A stretch of DNA of 64,000 nucleotides. It comes from Naegleria lovaniensis (taxonomy: Eukaryota; Heterolobosea; Eutetramitea; Acrasida; Naegleriidae). Both the position numbers and the translations under genes were made by a program. Position 1 is the first letter of the stretch; every line of letters begins with the position of its first letter. The notes under the pieces are model-generated. The model did not search any database. It saw nothing but the letters and a program-made list of their open reading frames with translations, and had not been told where the DNA came from. The stretch is taken from positions 62,001 to 126,000 of the forward strand of contig NW_025407839.1 in NCBI RefSeq assembly GCF_003324165.1, written 5' to 3'. Shown one piece after another: positions 21,896-33,171 of the stretch.

Positions 21896-24838
21896 ATGGG
21901 AAATCATTCGAGTTCTTCAATGAAAAGAACTCCTTCCAAATTAAGTTTATTGAGAATGAATTATTCTGGGAAGGGAATGTTGAATGGAAATTCTCAACAA
22001 CAACAACAACAACAAAATTCACAACAACCACAACAACAGATGAGAGTGATCATGTTGGGAACGGGTGGAGTCGGGTGAGTTGAATATTATTATTGTTTGA
22101 ATTGTACAGAGTATTAATATGGAAATTTAAATCATTGATGAAATTTTGGAATGATGATGAATGGATCGACACCGAATGGTATATACAATTGGTTTGGAAA
22201 CAACATGAAATCGATGGTACTTTTGGCGTTTTTTGACATTTGGCATTTCATGTCACCGTGATGATGAAAAATCATCATGATCGATCTCATCCTGGTTCAT
22301 TCATGAACAACAATTACAATCACAACAACAACAACAACCACGGAATCCTTCCTTCGCGTCATCATCCTGATCCGTCGCATCTTTACCAAAATTCCAAACC
22401 ACACATCCATGACATTTGACACTCCCAGAAAAAGCACCTTGTTCAAAAACATTAAGCTCTTATTCAACGGCGGTTTCGACTCTGACGAGTTTCTCTCTTA
22501 TCGAGAAGTCATTCTCTCCAACATTGTCCAAATGGTTCAATTCGTCTTGCGAGCTCTCATTACACTCTTTCCCGAACACAAAATTGAAAAACCAGAAAAT
22601 GAAGAATTTGCAAATAATATTCTGAGATTGGATTGTGAAGATTTTATTCATATTTTGAGGATTGTGGATGAGAATTTTATTGCACGAGTTCAGAAATTGT
22701 GGTTTGAGGAACAGGCTATTTTGAGAGCGTATCATTATAGACATCGAGTAAGTGTGTTGATGGATTTGAAAAATTGACCATTGACGTACGTCGTTTGTGA
22801 AATTTTATCTAATGATCGGATGAAATATGTGAAATAATGGCGTTTCATATATTCATATAGTATCAATTACCTGTTGAGGATTTACCCGATTTGATCAAAC
22901 AAATGGACCAAATCTATGCATTGCCAAAAACAAAACATGTCATGTCGTCGTATGTGAAAACTACTGGAATTGTTGAAACAGAATGTGTTTATAGGAATAC
23001 TCGGATACGTGTGTTTGATACAGGTATGTCTTGGAACAATTATTTACTAATTTTTTTTATGACATTTTTTAATGTACCATTCATTTGAATTTTCATGAAT
23101 TTACCTTTTTTTGAAAATTGTATTTGGAAATTTACATATAGGTGGTCAACGCAATGAACGAAAAAAATGGGTCCATCTCTTCAGCTCTACAAATGCCATT
23201 GTTTTCATTGTTTCACTTTCCGAATACAATCAAGTCTGCTATGAAGATGACAAATCCAATCGAATGAAAGAATCCCTTTTACTTTTTGAGGAAATTGTCA
23301 ACGCGTCATGCTTTGAAGGAGTTCCAATTTTTCTCGTATTCAACAAGAAGGATGTCTTTCTTCACAAAATTCAATATTTTGACATTAGTGAAGCATTTTC
23401 TGATTTGCCCAATCACATTCGACTTCACAAACCAATCAAAAATTTTCACAAACTCGCCAACGATGCCAAACGAAAACACAACATTCAACAGAAAAAACAT
23501 AGACGAGTACCAGGAACTCTGGAAAGTGCACAAAACCCAAAAACGATGGAACGATTTCAAAGAGCTCGCTCAGCATCGATTCAAAAACAAAAACGTAAAA
23601 ATTCACTAGCTGCCGTGTATGGTTCATCGCCGCAGTGCCTTCCTCGAATGTCTCCATCGAGATTTGTTGTGGAAAATCATCATTTATTATCAGAAGAAGA
23701 ACAATTTAAAATTCGTCAAGAAAATTGGCAGAAAATTCCAAGTGATTTATTAATTTATATTTGTTTCTATTTGGATGCTGTGGATTTGTGTACTCTGAGT
23801 ACTGTGAATTACGAAATGTATATTATTGCAACATGTGATACGGTTTGGAGATCCTTGTGTTTTAGTCTAATGAAAGATATTGATGAAGAACATGTGGACC
23901 TTCTATATAAGGAAAGATATCATTTATTCGAACCTCAATTGACAGGTAAAGCGAGCAATCCAGAAGAAAGTCCTTCGTCGTCATCAACCGCGTCGTCGTT
24001 ATCCATAATTTCATCGGTTTCGACACCAACAACATCAACTGCAACAACCACAAAATCCACACTCAATTCTTCATCCTCAGGAAGTATTTTGAGTTCAGTC
24101 ATGTCAAGTGTCAATGCCAATGACAAATCTCCCAGTTCGATGAGTAAGGCCATTTCAATTCAAGGAAATGTGTTTTCAAGCCAAACTCAACAAAATACGA
24201 ATGCCAATTGGATTAATAATTATTTCAACATGAATCATTCGACAACTACTCAACCCATTCCATTATTTGGAGCCAAAGATGGAATTGAAATTTCCATCAC
24301 TAGTGCCACCAATACCACAAATCATCCTTCACATCATTTCACAAATTCCACAGTAAGCATGTACAGCGATAGCAGTAGTGAAGAAGATGTTGCCAATACC
24401 ATGTTAACAAGTTTACATTCATTCATACAAGAAGAACGAGAAGAACGAGAATTTAGAAAAAGAAAATGGAGATTCTTTTATGAAATTGGAGGATATGTCT
24501 ATCGAGATTCAATCAAGTATATTCAACAACAATTTATTGATTTGGCCAAAGATGAAGAACGAAGAACACAATTATGGAGAGACGTGAGAGTCACAAGTGC
24601 TACCAATGCATCCACTGTTCGAGAATTATTGGAATATGTTTTTGACACGATTATTGATGCACAGAAACGAATTTTGAAATGGATGAATTGTCAAGTCCTT
24701 CTCCCAATTCCTCGAAATCTCCAAGACGAGTGGCTACGAGTAAAACTAAAATTAAGAATTAATGAAAATGGAAATTCAGATTTGTGCATGGACACAAGTG
24801 GACCCAAGCACTTGAGCCAAAGAGAAGGAATGGTTTGA
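21896..24838 (+). CDS. G-protein alpha subunit fused to an F-box region
   Basis: Four exons (21896-22074, 22429-22747, 22861-23023, 23142-24838) give 785 residues; intron 1 is unusually long at 354 nt. The protein begins MGNHSSSS (possible myristoylation) followed by a Gln run. The G1 loop is LGTGGVGKST at 54-63, made by splicing. A helical domain follows. Switch I has YVKTTGIVET at 197-206, where heterotrimeric alpha subunits have the catalytic arginine in place of Y197. Switch II has DTGGQRNERKKW with the catalytic glutamine Q223. G4 is NKKD at 288-291. No TCAT (G5) and no receptor-contacting C-terminal helix follow. Instead a basic linker leads to an F-box (IPSDLLIYICFYLDAVDLC) near residue 419, then a Ser-rich stretch and a helical tail. 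The F-box suggests contact with Skp1 and a cullin ubiquitin ligase. Confidence 0.85.
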
Positions 24839-24943
24839 AGGCATATGTGTTTCATTTATAGTTACTACTCTTCCTCTTGAAATGGATCTTTTGAGAAATG
24901 GATGAATGGATCTTTAATGTTCTTTACAATAAGATTAAAAAAA

Positions 24944-25954
24944 ATGTCTAAATCACCCAACAACAACCATTTGAAGGGAATGTATGGTTTAATGAACAAC
25001 CATTGCAATATTACCCTTCCAAAAGATCGTTCAGTTATCCTCCACTTCAATCAAATCCATTTCGGCACTTGCCATTCATCCCGATCAACGAACGGTTTCA
25101 GTATACTTGAATGTTGTTGGAAAGCATCTCTTGATCCATAATGTAACCAAGTATCAATTAGTGGGCACCAAGAAGTTTGAACTTGTGCAAGAGTTGCATA
25201 GCATTGAACCTCGTGCTAAATATGTTCATGAACAATCCATGATTGTTGTGGAGCGTTCTACTTTCATGAAATACAATTTGATAAGAATTGATTTGAATGA
25301 AAATTGTGCAATCATCAAGTGGAGGTTTCCACTGACAACACACGTTGAAAATAAGTGGTGTATTGATGTTGAAACCGATCAGTTATTTGTTTCCGTTGGG
25401 GATAGTTTGAAAGTTCTATCCTTACATGATGGAATGGAAGTGGCACGTTATGATTTACCATTGAAACAACTTTCATGTTTAGAAATTAACAGCATCGATT
25501 CGAATGAATTGATTGCAGTTTCGCATACGCGTGCTGAAATATCGTATGTGGATAAGAGGAGTTTTCAAATACGTTCAACGATCAATGTGGAATCTCAAAT
25601 GCTTTCGATATTAAAGAAAAGCATGGTGTTTAATGTTAAATGCATGACTCAAGATAGACGTGGTCAATTATACCTTGCCATTCATTGGTATTCTCCTGCA
25701 ATGAAAGCACATTCTGGAATTTATGACTCTTCTTTTTATTTAGTGACTTTGAATAATGATCGAATTATTTCCATAGAGGAAGGTTTGGTAAACTTTTACA
25801 CCAACACGATGGAAATAGATTCAACTTCAAAACTATTATTCATTATGAAAAACAAAAGGAGGTATGGACAGCACGATTGAAAGACGTTACATTATTCGAT
25901 ACTATTAACCAACCATTCTCAGACATGATCTTTGAATTTTCAAGAGAAGAATAA
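24944..25954 (+). CDS. Propeller-like protein of unknown role (three frame breaks)
   Basis: The ATG at 24944 follows eight A bases. Three one-base shifts, near 24975, 25070 and 25850, are needed to follow the natural frame; each is fixed by one extra base. Restored length is 337 residues. Blade-like units are visible: FSALAIHPDQRTVSVYL, then VGDSLKVLSLHDGMEVARYD, then a unit ending SYVDKRSFQIR. These suggest a seven-bladed propeller of WD or quinoprotein type. No catalytic motif is seen. The gene sits 105 bp after the G-alpha/F-box gene and 66 bp before the next, all rightward. I do not recognise a family. Confidence 0.6.
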
Positions 25955-26020
25955 TTATTTAAAACTTTCCAAACAAGTTCATTTCACTTTTTCAGAAATG
26001 TTGGATTTCACACAAAAAAA

Positions 26021-28976
26021 ATGTCAAGCAATGCATCATCATCATCATCACCCGATATTAATATCAAACAACAAATTCTCCAATTATTGGATGCATCAGA
26101 CACGGGTGGAGATTATTGTACTGGTGGAAAATTGAGTGTGGATTATTCTGTACCTGCCATTGAGATTTTACAACCGAATGATGGTACCTACAAGCCATTG
26201 CCTCTCCCGATCGTTTATGAGGAACAAGCAAAGGATTTGATCAAGAATTGTTCAAAAAGTCCTTTCGGAAGAGGTGAAGCAACGATTTATGATGATAATG
26301 TCAGAAAATCATGGCAATTAGATCCAATAACTTTAGAATTATCAATCCAAAATGGAATAACTTGATTACTGACTTGGTGAATACCAATGTCAAGAAGGAG
26401 TTGGGAATTGGTCCAGAAAAAACAATTACATTTTCACTGTACAAAATGTTATTGTATGAACCAGGAGGATTCTTTGATTTTCACAGAGACTCCGAGAAGG
26501 AAGATGGAATGATTGCAACATTGGTGGTTCAATTGCCAAGTTCATTCACAGGAGGTAAGCTATTCTGTGTGTAACATACTTTTGTTCATCGAAACATCAA
26601 ATGAATGTTGTGAAAGGTGAAATTATTGTGAGACACAATGAAAGAGAGAAGAAATTTGATTGTCACCATGAACAACCTATAATGCATATTATGTGAGCTT
26701 TTATTGTGATTGTTCACACAGAGTTGAACCAGTAACCTCTGGATACAGATTGGCTTTAATCTACAATTTGAAATATTCTGGCTCTGATAAGATTGCCGTT
26801 GTAGATAGCAGTCATCAAGTTCAGACTCTTGAGAAGATTATCGAGTCTTGGTTACAGGCACCAATGTATTCAAAACTTTGCTACATCTTGCAACACAAAT
26901 ATTCGACAGTCGGCTTGAGTCCAACATTACTGAAAGGAAAGGATGAAACTGCTTTTCAACTTTTTCAAAAAATCAAATCGGTCAAGCTGTATTTGGAATT
27001 TTGGAAAAACATGAAACTTCGTATGGATCAGTGAGCACAGCATTGACGAAACCACACTCGTGTACACAGCTCAAATTTCTTCACAGGAAAACAATCAACG
27101 TTTAGCATTGGTTGAGGACGAAATATTTCCTGATCCTTTGAGAAAATCCATGACGCTGACTGCAAGAGATGTAAGTGAATGATGATGTGTGTGAAATATT
27201 ATTATGTGAAATATTTTCGTGTGAAATATTAACACCATTTTACACAATCTAGATTGAACACACAGGTAATGAGGGAACTACCATTGAAAGATCATACAAA
27301 AGTGCCTGTCTACTGATTTGTCCAACCGAATTGAAACCTCTATTGGATCTTTCTAGCCGAGAGTATTTGGAACCTCTCTTTCAGGCGTATAGCAGCAATC
27401 CAACCGAACATAACAAACGGCTACTGATGGCTTATACCTCTTCGAAACTTACTTGGTCAGTAGATACTGATCGTGAAACACTGTATTTGGAGAATGCCGA
27501 ATTACTGACCCAGTGTTGCCTTGCACTTTCATACTTGCCACTTAGTTTGAAATGTGTGGAAAGATTATGGATGAAAACAGGCTTGGAAGAGAAATCTCGA
27601 GTGGATGGTGTTGTGAAACTGATCAAGAATCATGGTATTGAACACTTCAAGCCATTGTTTGAAAAATATATCCGACAATGCTGTAAGTTTTATTCAACAA
27701 TATTTTCATATTTATATTTTCATATTTAAATTCATATTTATGAATATTCACATCCATATTTATTTAAAAAGTCAAATGGAGCTATAAATTTGCCAAAGAC
27801 ATTAAAGCTATTGGCTCCCTCGTTGTACAGTTGGAAGATCCCACATGGGTCGATGTTTTTATCACCAATTTACCCTCTGCCAAGACCATTTCATCGGTTG
27901 AATCAGAGGCACTCATTGGTCTGGCTCTAGTTAAAGAAAAGTTTCCTTCCACTACAGAAAGGATTGACAAGTTGATTCATGATTATTTGCGATCATCTCT
28001 GGCACAGAGATACCATCCAAATTTTTCTCCAGAAGCAATCATCAAATTGAATATGGTGGAATTGTGTCCAATGGTATTTAAATCTTTTTGTTCTTCTCAC
28101 CCTATGAAAATGGAGGATGTTGACAAGTGCTTGTTACTGATAAGACATTTTGGATGTGAAAAAACAGATCCATTTCTAAGTAAGGCCTTTTCGAAAACAA
28201 CTGGATCACAATTACCAAAATTGATCAAAGTTTTGGAACAATTGATCACTAAAGATGGAAAGGAAGAGCAATTTCTAGCTTCCAAAATGGTTGACACTCT
28301 TTTGGAAAGTAAGGACGATCATGTCGATGCCGTAATCCAATTATTGACATTTTTTAGAAAGAAACATCCAACGAGGGAAGTTGAAATTGTGAAAAACATT
28401 ATTGAAAAACGAAATTATTCTGCAAAACAAATCGTGGATTTAATTCAAGGATTGGCTAAGGAGAATGGTACGAATTGCTTTTGGACAGGTTCAGGATTTC
28501 GATTACTTTTGGAACATGGATACAAGTTGTTACAAAATGCAGCTTCAACTTCTCCAGAGGCTGTCCTTGCATTGAATTTGGGTGGAAATAACAAGTGGAT
28601 ATTCAAACACGTCAACATGTTATGCTCATGTGAAGATTGTAGCAAGGTTCAAACATTTCTACATTCTACGAACCAAGTTTTGGATTTGAAGGAACGAAAA
28701 AACAAAAGAGAGCATGTGGAGAAAAACTTGCCAAATATTGTGGATCTTCAAAAACAAACAATTACGACAGGATCTCCACAAACATTAAGAATTACAAAAG
28801 TACTAAACAGTGCAGAGGTCAAGAAATCCTTGATCACGGAAATGCAAAAGATTATGAAAGAATTTGTTCAATATGCTACGTTATCGAATCAGTCCCCTAA
28901 CACCATACCAGCAGCTTCATCATCTAGCGAGCATGAACCACCAACAAAGAAAATCAAACAAGAACAACAACAATAA
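26021..28976 (+). CDS. 2-oxoglutarate/Fe(II) dioxygenase, prolyl-hydroxylase-like (about four frame breaks)
   Basis: Exons are 26021-26554, 26617-27170, 27253-27682 and 27772-28976, with introns of 62, 82 and 89 nt. Frame restoration needs one base near 26328, 26690, 27003 and 27040. Restored length is 908 residues. The catalytic region reads LYEPGGFFDFHRDSEK (HxD iron ligands), GMIATLVVQLPS, then GGEIIVRH after the splice, then CDCSHRVEPVTSGYRLALIYNL, giving the distal histidine and the 2-oxoglutarate-binding arginine. The 550-residue C-terminal part is helical with a Cys-Asp-Cys-like patch (CSCEDCSK). This matches large fungal and protist 2OG oxygenases of unknown substrate. Confidence 0.82.
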
Positions 28977-29074
28977 AAGACCTGAGAATTCATTGCACAC
29001 TACCAATGTTGAAAAATTGAACACAAAAAGATGAATTTAATGATGGTTGTACCGAAATTAATGACACAAAGAGC

Positions 29075-30566
29075 TCACTTGTTTGTTGTTGGAGAGGAGG
29101 AACTTCCAGAAAAAAACTTTTTTACATTATTCCACGTGATTGAATCATCCACCACTTGAAGAACATTGTCCAATCTCAATTGAGGGAACCAATATCCTAA
29201 TAACAGACACAATGTCACAACAGTCACAAAAGGAGCAAAATTAACTTCCGTTCGAAGTGTTCCCTTATTACTTTCATGATACAAATGTTCCATGGTAGTC
29301 ATAAATCCTGATCTGAGAGAACTTGGTTGATAGTCCGTGAGATAGAGAATGAGAGCGAGTGAAAATCCAGCAAATAATCGAAATCCAACGGGTGTCGTAA
29401 TATCCATCCATTCGGGAATGTAGCCATTAGTGGCAAGAGCTCGTAATCCTCCATCGATACCTCTTGCAAATAAATAGAGGACTATTTGGTTGTTGACCTG
29501 TGAAAGATTTTCCAAGAGTCATGTGAATTTGTGAAAATTTTCCAATCCATGCGAAACATGTTGTGATGAAAATAAAGAAAATAAATCACCAAGCATGTAA
29601 AAATGGTATCATACCACACATGTCAGTGTAAAATGTGACAAGTTGAAGACAATCATAAAAAAAAACACTGAATCAAAAACTTACAGCTCCTGAAATTCCC
29701 TTACTTTCACCAAACGCCACATAACCTCCAATAAATCCAGCAATCCAAGAATCAATACCATTCCGTATATGTAACTGATTTCGACAAATATATGTAATTA
29801 ATTTGTAAATTCCTACAAATGATCCTAGATTTTTGCCATGATGAAACATTTGTTTGATGACAAATCTCACTTTTCTAAATTCTGTAGGTGTCTGGAAAAT
29901 TGTTGCATAAATTAAAGATTGTAAAATATATGGTATTCTTATTCTAACTCCTGTCACAATACCATTTCTGTAACCTCGATATACACTTTTTAATCCATCT
30001 TGAATGGATTGTTCTAACATGGTTGGCGATACAATTGAAGAGGAGGACGAAGGAGGAGATGATTTTCCATCATTTGTGACAATACTGCCAGTTGTCACTG
30101 CGGATGGTTGTGAGGAAGGTGATTGAGAAAGTGCAATTTGTACATTGGCAGCACAAGGATTCAAAGAAATTAACTGTTGTTGAGACAATGATGAGCTGCT
30201 ACTACTACTACTACCAATAGTAGCGTGTGACATGTCAACTGTGGATGATTTTTGTGTCATCATCATCATTAAAGTAATTCCATCTTCTTCATCAGCATTT
30301 CCTTTTTCGGAATTTTTACTACTCTTCTCAACAGGTCGTTCATGAACGTTTGAACCCTTGATGAGATTCTTCTTTGATCTGTGAGGATGATCATCATCTC
30401 TCCTTCCCATTTTCTCAACCATCATCCGTTGTTCTTCATCCTTTTCATCATCAGAAAATTCATTCTCACTAAATTCATACAAGGCTGTCGGAGTGGCATC
30501 TTCCATCAAGGTAGAGGCTGCCATTTGATCCGACAGAAAATCCATTAGAAAATCATCGGCATTCAT
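29075..30566 (-). CDS. PXMP4: Peroxisomal membrane protein 4 (PXMP4/Tim17 family)
   Basis: Two exons (30566-29685 and 29497-29075, intron 187 nt) give 434 residues. The family core begins near residue 190: GYRNGIVTGVRIRIPYILQS, then FVGIYKLITYICRNQL, then FIGGYVAFGESKGISGA, where the intron falls, then VNNQIVLYLFARG and GYIPEWMD. These line up in order with human PXMP4 (FRNGAVYGAKIRAPH, FLGGILVFGE, INMYLLSR, GYIPE). About 180 extra Ser/Asp-rich residues precede the core; human PXMP4 is about 212 residues. The role in the peroxisome membrane is not well defined in any organism. Confidence 0.85.
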
Positions 30567-30626
30567 TTGTTGTTATTTGTTATTTGTTGTTATTTGTTAT
30601 TTGTTATTTGTTATTTGTTGTTATTT
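30567..30626. repeat. TTGTTAT/TTGTTATT tandem repeat upstream of PXMP4
   Basis: About eight imperfect copies of a TTGTTATT-like unit touch the start codon of the leftward PXMP4 gene. On the coding strand this is an AACAAATA-type leader. It looks like microsatellite expansion in a 5' leader. Confidence 0.8.
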
Positions 30627-30943
30627 CTTTGAAAAGATCGATTCCGGATTTGATGATTTTAAATATAGGTTCCCTCCAATAATAATAATGAATACTAAAT
30701 GTACAATAATAATACTATGTAGCGGCTCTTTATGGATTTTTCATGAAACAGTTGTTTCACGTGTGTGAGTCGCGAATGATAGACCTTGTCGCAATGATTT
30801 TTGGTCGGAGGCAATTTTTTCAAATTTTCCTTATTTTCCATGGTGTGATTGTAATGGATAGTTCATAAAACATCATTCGAACACTAGTGTTCTGTGGCAT
30901 TTAATAGATGTGACACGTCTTCAAAATTCTGAATTCAATAGTT
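30627..30943. other. Intergenic region PXMP4 / polytopic membrane protein
   Basis: These 317 bp hold the upstream region of the leftward PXMP4 gene and the 3' flank of the next leftward gene. No RNA gene or structured element is visible. Confidence 0.35.
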
Positions 30944-32767
30944 TTATTGATTAAGAAGATTGTGTGGAATATAGGAAGGTGATGTCGTCGTGAAAGGTCG
31001 ACCATTCATCAGCTTTCTGGTGTAGGGTGAAGATGACGAGGATGGTGTGTTTTGGTTGGCAGATACTAAACGTTGTAAAGCGAGTCCTGATCGACTTCTT
31101 CTTCGTGGCATGCCATACACGTTTCCGAGGTTGGCATGACGAACACGTTCGTATTGAGTAATGTCGCTCACCAAATAAAAGTTTGTTTGTTGCAAGATTT
31201 TGAATATGAGAATGGATCCAATAATTCCAATACCAGACAACACCACAAGCTCCCAAAATAATCCAATACTGAACTTGGAGGTTTCATACAAGATGTGACA
31301 CACTCGCAATGCCTTTGGAAGTAAGAAGAACATTTCTTCAGAGCAATAGAAGGCTACAAATCTTGCCAATGAGCTTGGATAATTTTTGGCCTTAAAGGTT
31401 CGAAGTTTTTTAAGTCTCCATGATTGAAGCATCATGGTCATGCATGCAAGAGATAGTAAAATTTCAACACTGTAATTTTCTCTCAAATTAAGCCAACGCA
31501 ACAAAATTTCAAAAAAGTTCAAAAGTGTCACAGCCACTCCAAGCAAGCTCTTATTTAAGAATCCGTAATGAGATCCAATAATGACCAATGTTAATTCAAA
31601 TAAAATGGAGAAGATGAGCGCGTTCGTGTAGGAAATGATGAAGGTACATATTGTTGACATGAAAAACATAATCTCTCTTTCATCCAAAGTAAAATAGTCA
31701 AACAAGAGAGGAGTTTCAGTGTCACGGACTGGAATTTTTTGTCGCTGTTTCACAACACTCGGGTCATAGTCAGCATTATCCAAAGCAAATACAAAACGCA
31801 TAATTACCAAGAGAAGGGTTATGCAAACCTCTCCCATGACAAAAGAAAATACTCCTCGTTTGAATAATGGCTTGGTATTGACTGCAAAAATCGAGTTGTA
31901 CAACTGCACCGTGACAAGTGAGAAAATTGTGAAAAATATTCCAGCACCAATAGTGAAAGTAATCTTGTCAATGGAGTTAATCTCTCTATTTTGAGCGGGT
32001 GATGATGCTGGAGTGGGGGATGATACAATAATGGTCGACTCATCAGGAAATTGTTGTTGATGATATTTGTGAATATTTTGAATTCGATACGAAAATAAAT
32101 AATGGATGAGAGGTCGCAAAATTTTTGACACCAACGACTGCAACCACAACAGCATGTCGTTGCTTCCAGAAGAAGTGGAACCAGTCTTTGCAGCAGAATG
32201 AAACGATGATCGTGTGGATGTCGTTCTGGCAGAGGGTCTTCCATCATGAGTCACCATAATGGTATTGTCATTTGGATTCATCTCAGATGGAGCAAACATC
32301 ACGTTTCGAGTATGTCGAGCATTAACTCCATCTCCTCCCATCATGATTGTGTTATTCATGGGATCAAAAGATACGCCCGATGGGTCATAATCAAAAGTAG
32401 AATATTGCTGTGATGCCGTAGATGATGAAGGTAGATAGACTCTCTGATAGGTCATCGGAGAAATGGAAGGCTGTCTTACATCGTCATGATAATAAAAACC
32501 GTTCGTAGCAGGACCTTGAAAAGATGATGATGGAGAATAATGATTCGGGTTGGTATGATTATAGTACATGGTACTTGTCGTTGGTTGTTGTTGTTGTTGT
32601 GATGGACGGGGTGATGATGGAGAGAAGGAATAACTTGAGCGAATTTTTGTGCTGCTTCTCAAATCTCTTTCATTTCCTGTTGTTGTTGTTGTCCAGTAAC
32701 CATTGGATGAAGAACCAAAAGGTCCACCATCATCATTCTGTAAGCTGCTTGGTGAAAAATTGAGCAT
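30944..32767 (-). CDS. Polytopic membrane protein of unknown function
   Basis: This single-exon gene has 607 codons. Residues 1-255 are Ser/Gln/Asn-rich and probably cytosolic and disordered. From about residue 265 there are about eight hydrophobic spans (for example TIGAGIFFTIFSLVTVQLY, FVMGEVCITLLLVIMRFVF, IGLFWELVVLSGIGIIGSIL). A loop after span 2 reads FDYFTLDEREIMFF. The C-terminal 80 residues are Arg- and Ser-rich and polar. No transporter or enzyme signature is visible. It shares a 404-bp divergent region with VPS39 but need not share its role. Confidence 0.8.
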   Translation of the reverse strand: MLNFSPSSLQNDDGGPFGSSSNGYWTTTTTGNERDLRSSTKIRSSYSFSPSSPRPSQQQQQPTTSTMYYNHTNPNHYSPSSSFQGPATNGFYYHDDVRQPSISPMTYQRVYLPSSSTASQQYSTFDYDPSGVSFDPMNNTIMMGGDGVNARHTRNVMFAPSEMNPNDNTIMVTHDGRPSARTTSTRSSFHSAAKTGSTSSGSNDMLLWLQSLVSKILRPLIHYLFSYRIQNIHKYHQQQFPDESTIIVSSPTPASSPAQNREINSIDKITFTIGAGIFFTIFSLVTVQLYNSIFAVNTKPLFKRGVFSFVMGEVCITLLLVIMRFVFALDNADYDPSVVKQRQKIPVRDTETPLLFDYFTLDEREIMFFMSTICTFIISYTNALIFSILFELTLVIIGSHYGFLNKSLLGVAVTLLNFFEILLRWLNLRENYSVEILLSLACMTMMLQSWRLKKLRTFKAKNYPSSLARFVAFYCSEEMFFLLPKALRVCHILYETSKFSIGLFWELVVLSGIGIIGSILIFKILQQTNFYLVSDITQYERVRHANLGNVYGMPRRRSRSGLALQRLVSANQNTPSSSSSPYTRKLMNGRPFTTTSPSYIPHNLLNQ

Positions 32768-33171
32768 GGTGTTTTAATGATGGAAATTCGTGAAGAAAGA
32801 AATCTCGTTTTGTCGCGTGATGGTCTTCCGAGTTTGGTCCACGTGCGTGAGCAGCAATCTTAAATTGTTTAAATTTTTTTTGAATAATTTGAAGGGCCAA
32901 ATTTTGGCGGTCTTTTTGCTTGTGAGAAGATTAATAATTTCACTCGGCTGTTTGAGGTTTTCTTCCATCATTTCACTTTTAGTGTTTTATTGTAAACAGA
33001 AAGGGGTGTCTGTATCAACACCAGAAATTACAACTCGAAATAAAAAAACAAAAAAAAATAGAGACATTTCAGTATTAGATTTTTTTCGAGAGAAATTTCA
33101 TCATCTTCCCGATCATCATCATTATCAAAATCATCATCAACAATCCAACAAAATAACACCAGTCCAACAAA
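32768..33171. promoter_or_regulatory. Divergent intergenic region (membrane protein / VPS39)
   Basis: These 404 bp lie between two divergent genes. The right end is rich in CATCATCA and AACAAC-type triplets just before the VPS39 ATG, a common leader style in this window. No discrete element is recognised. Confidence 0.35.

Noticed and set aside
31819-32247. Minus-strand frame of 142 codons overlapping the polytopic protein
   Set aside because: It overlaps the long clean membrane-protein frame on the same strand in another phase, a shadow.
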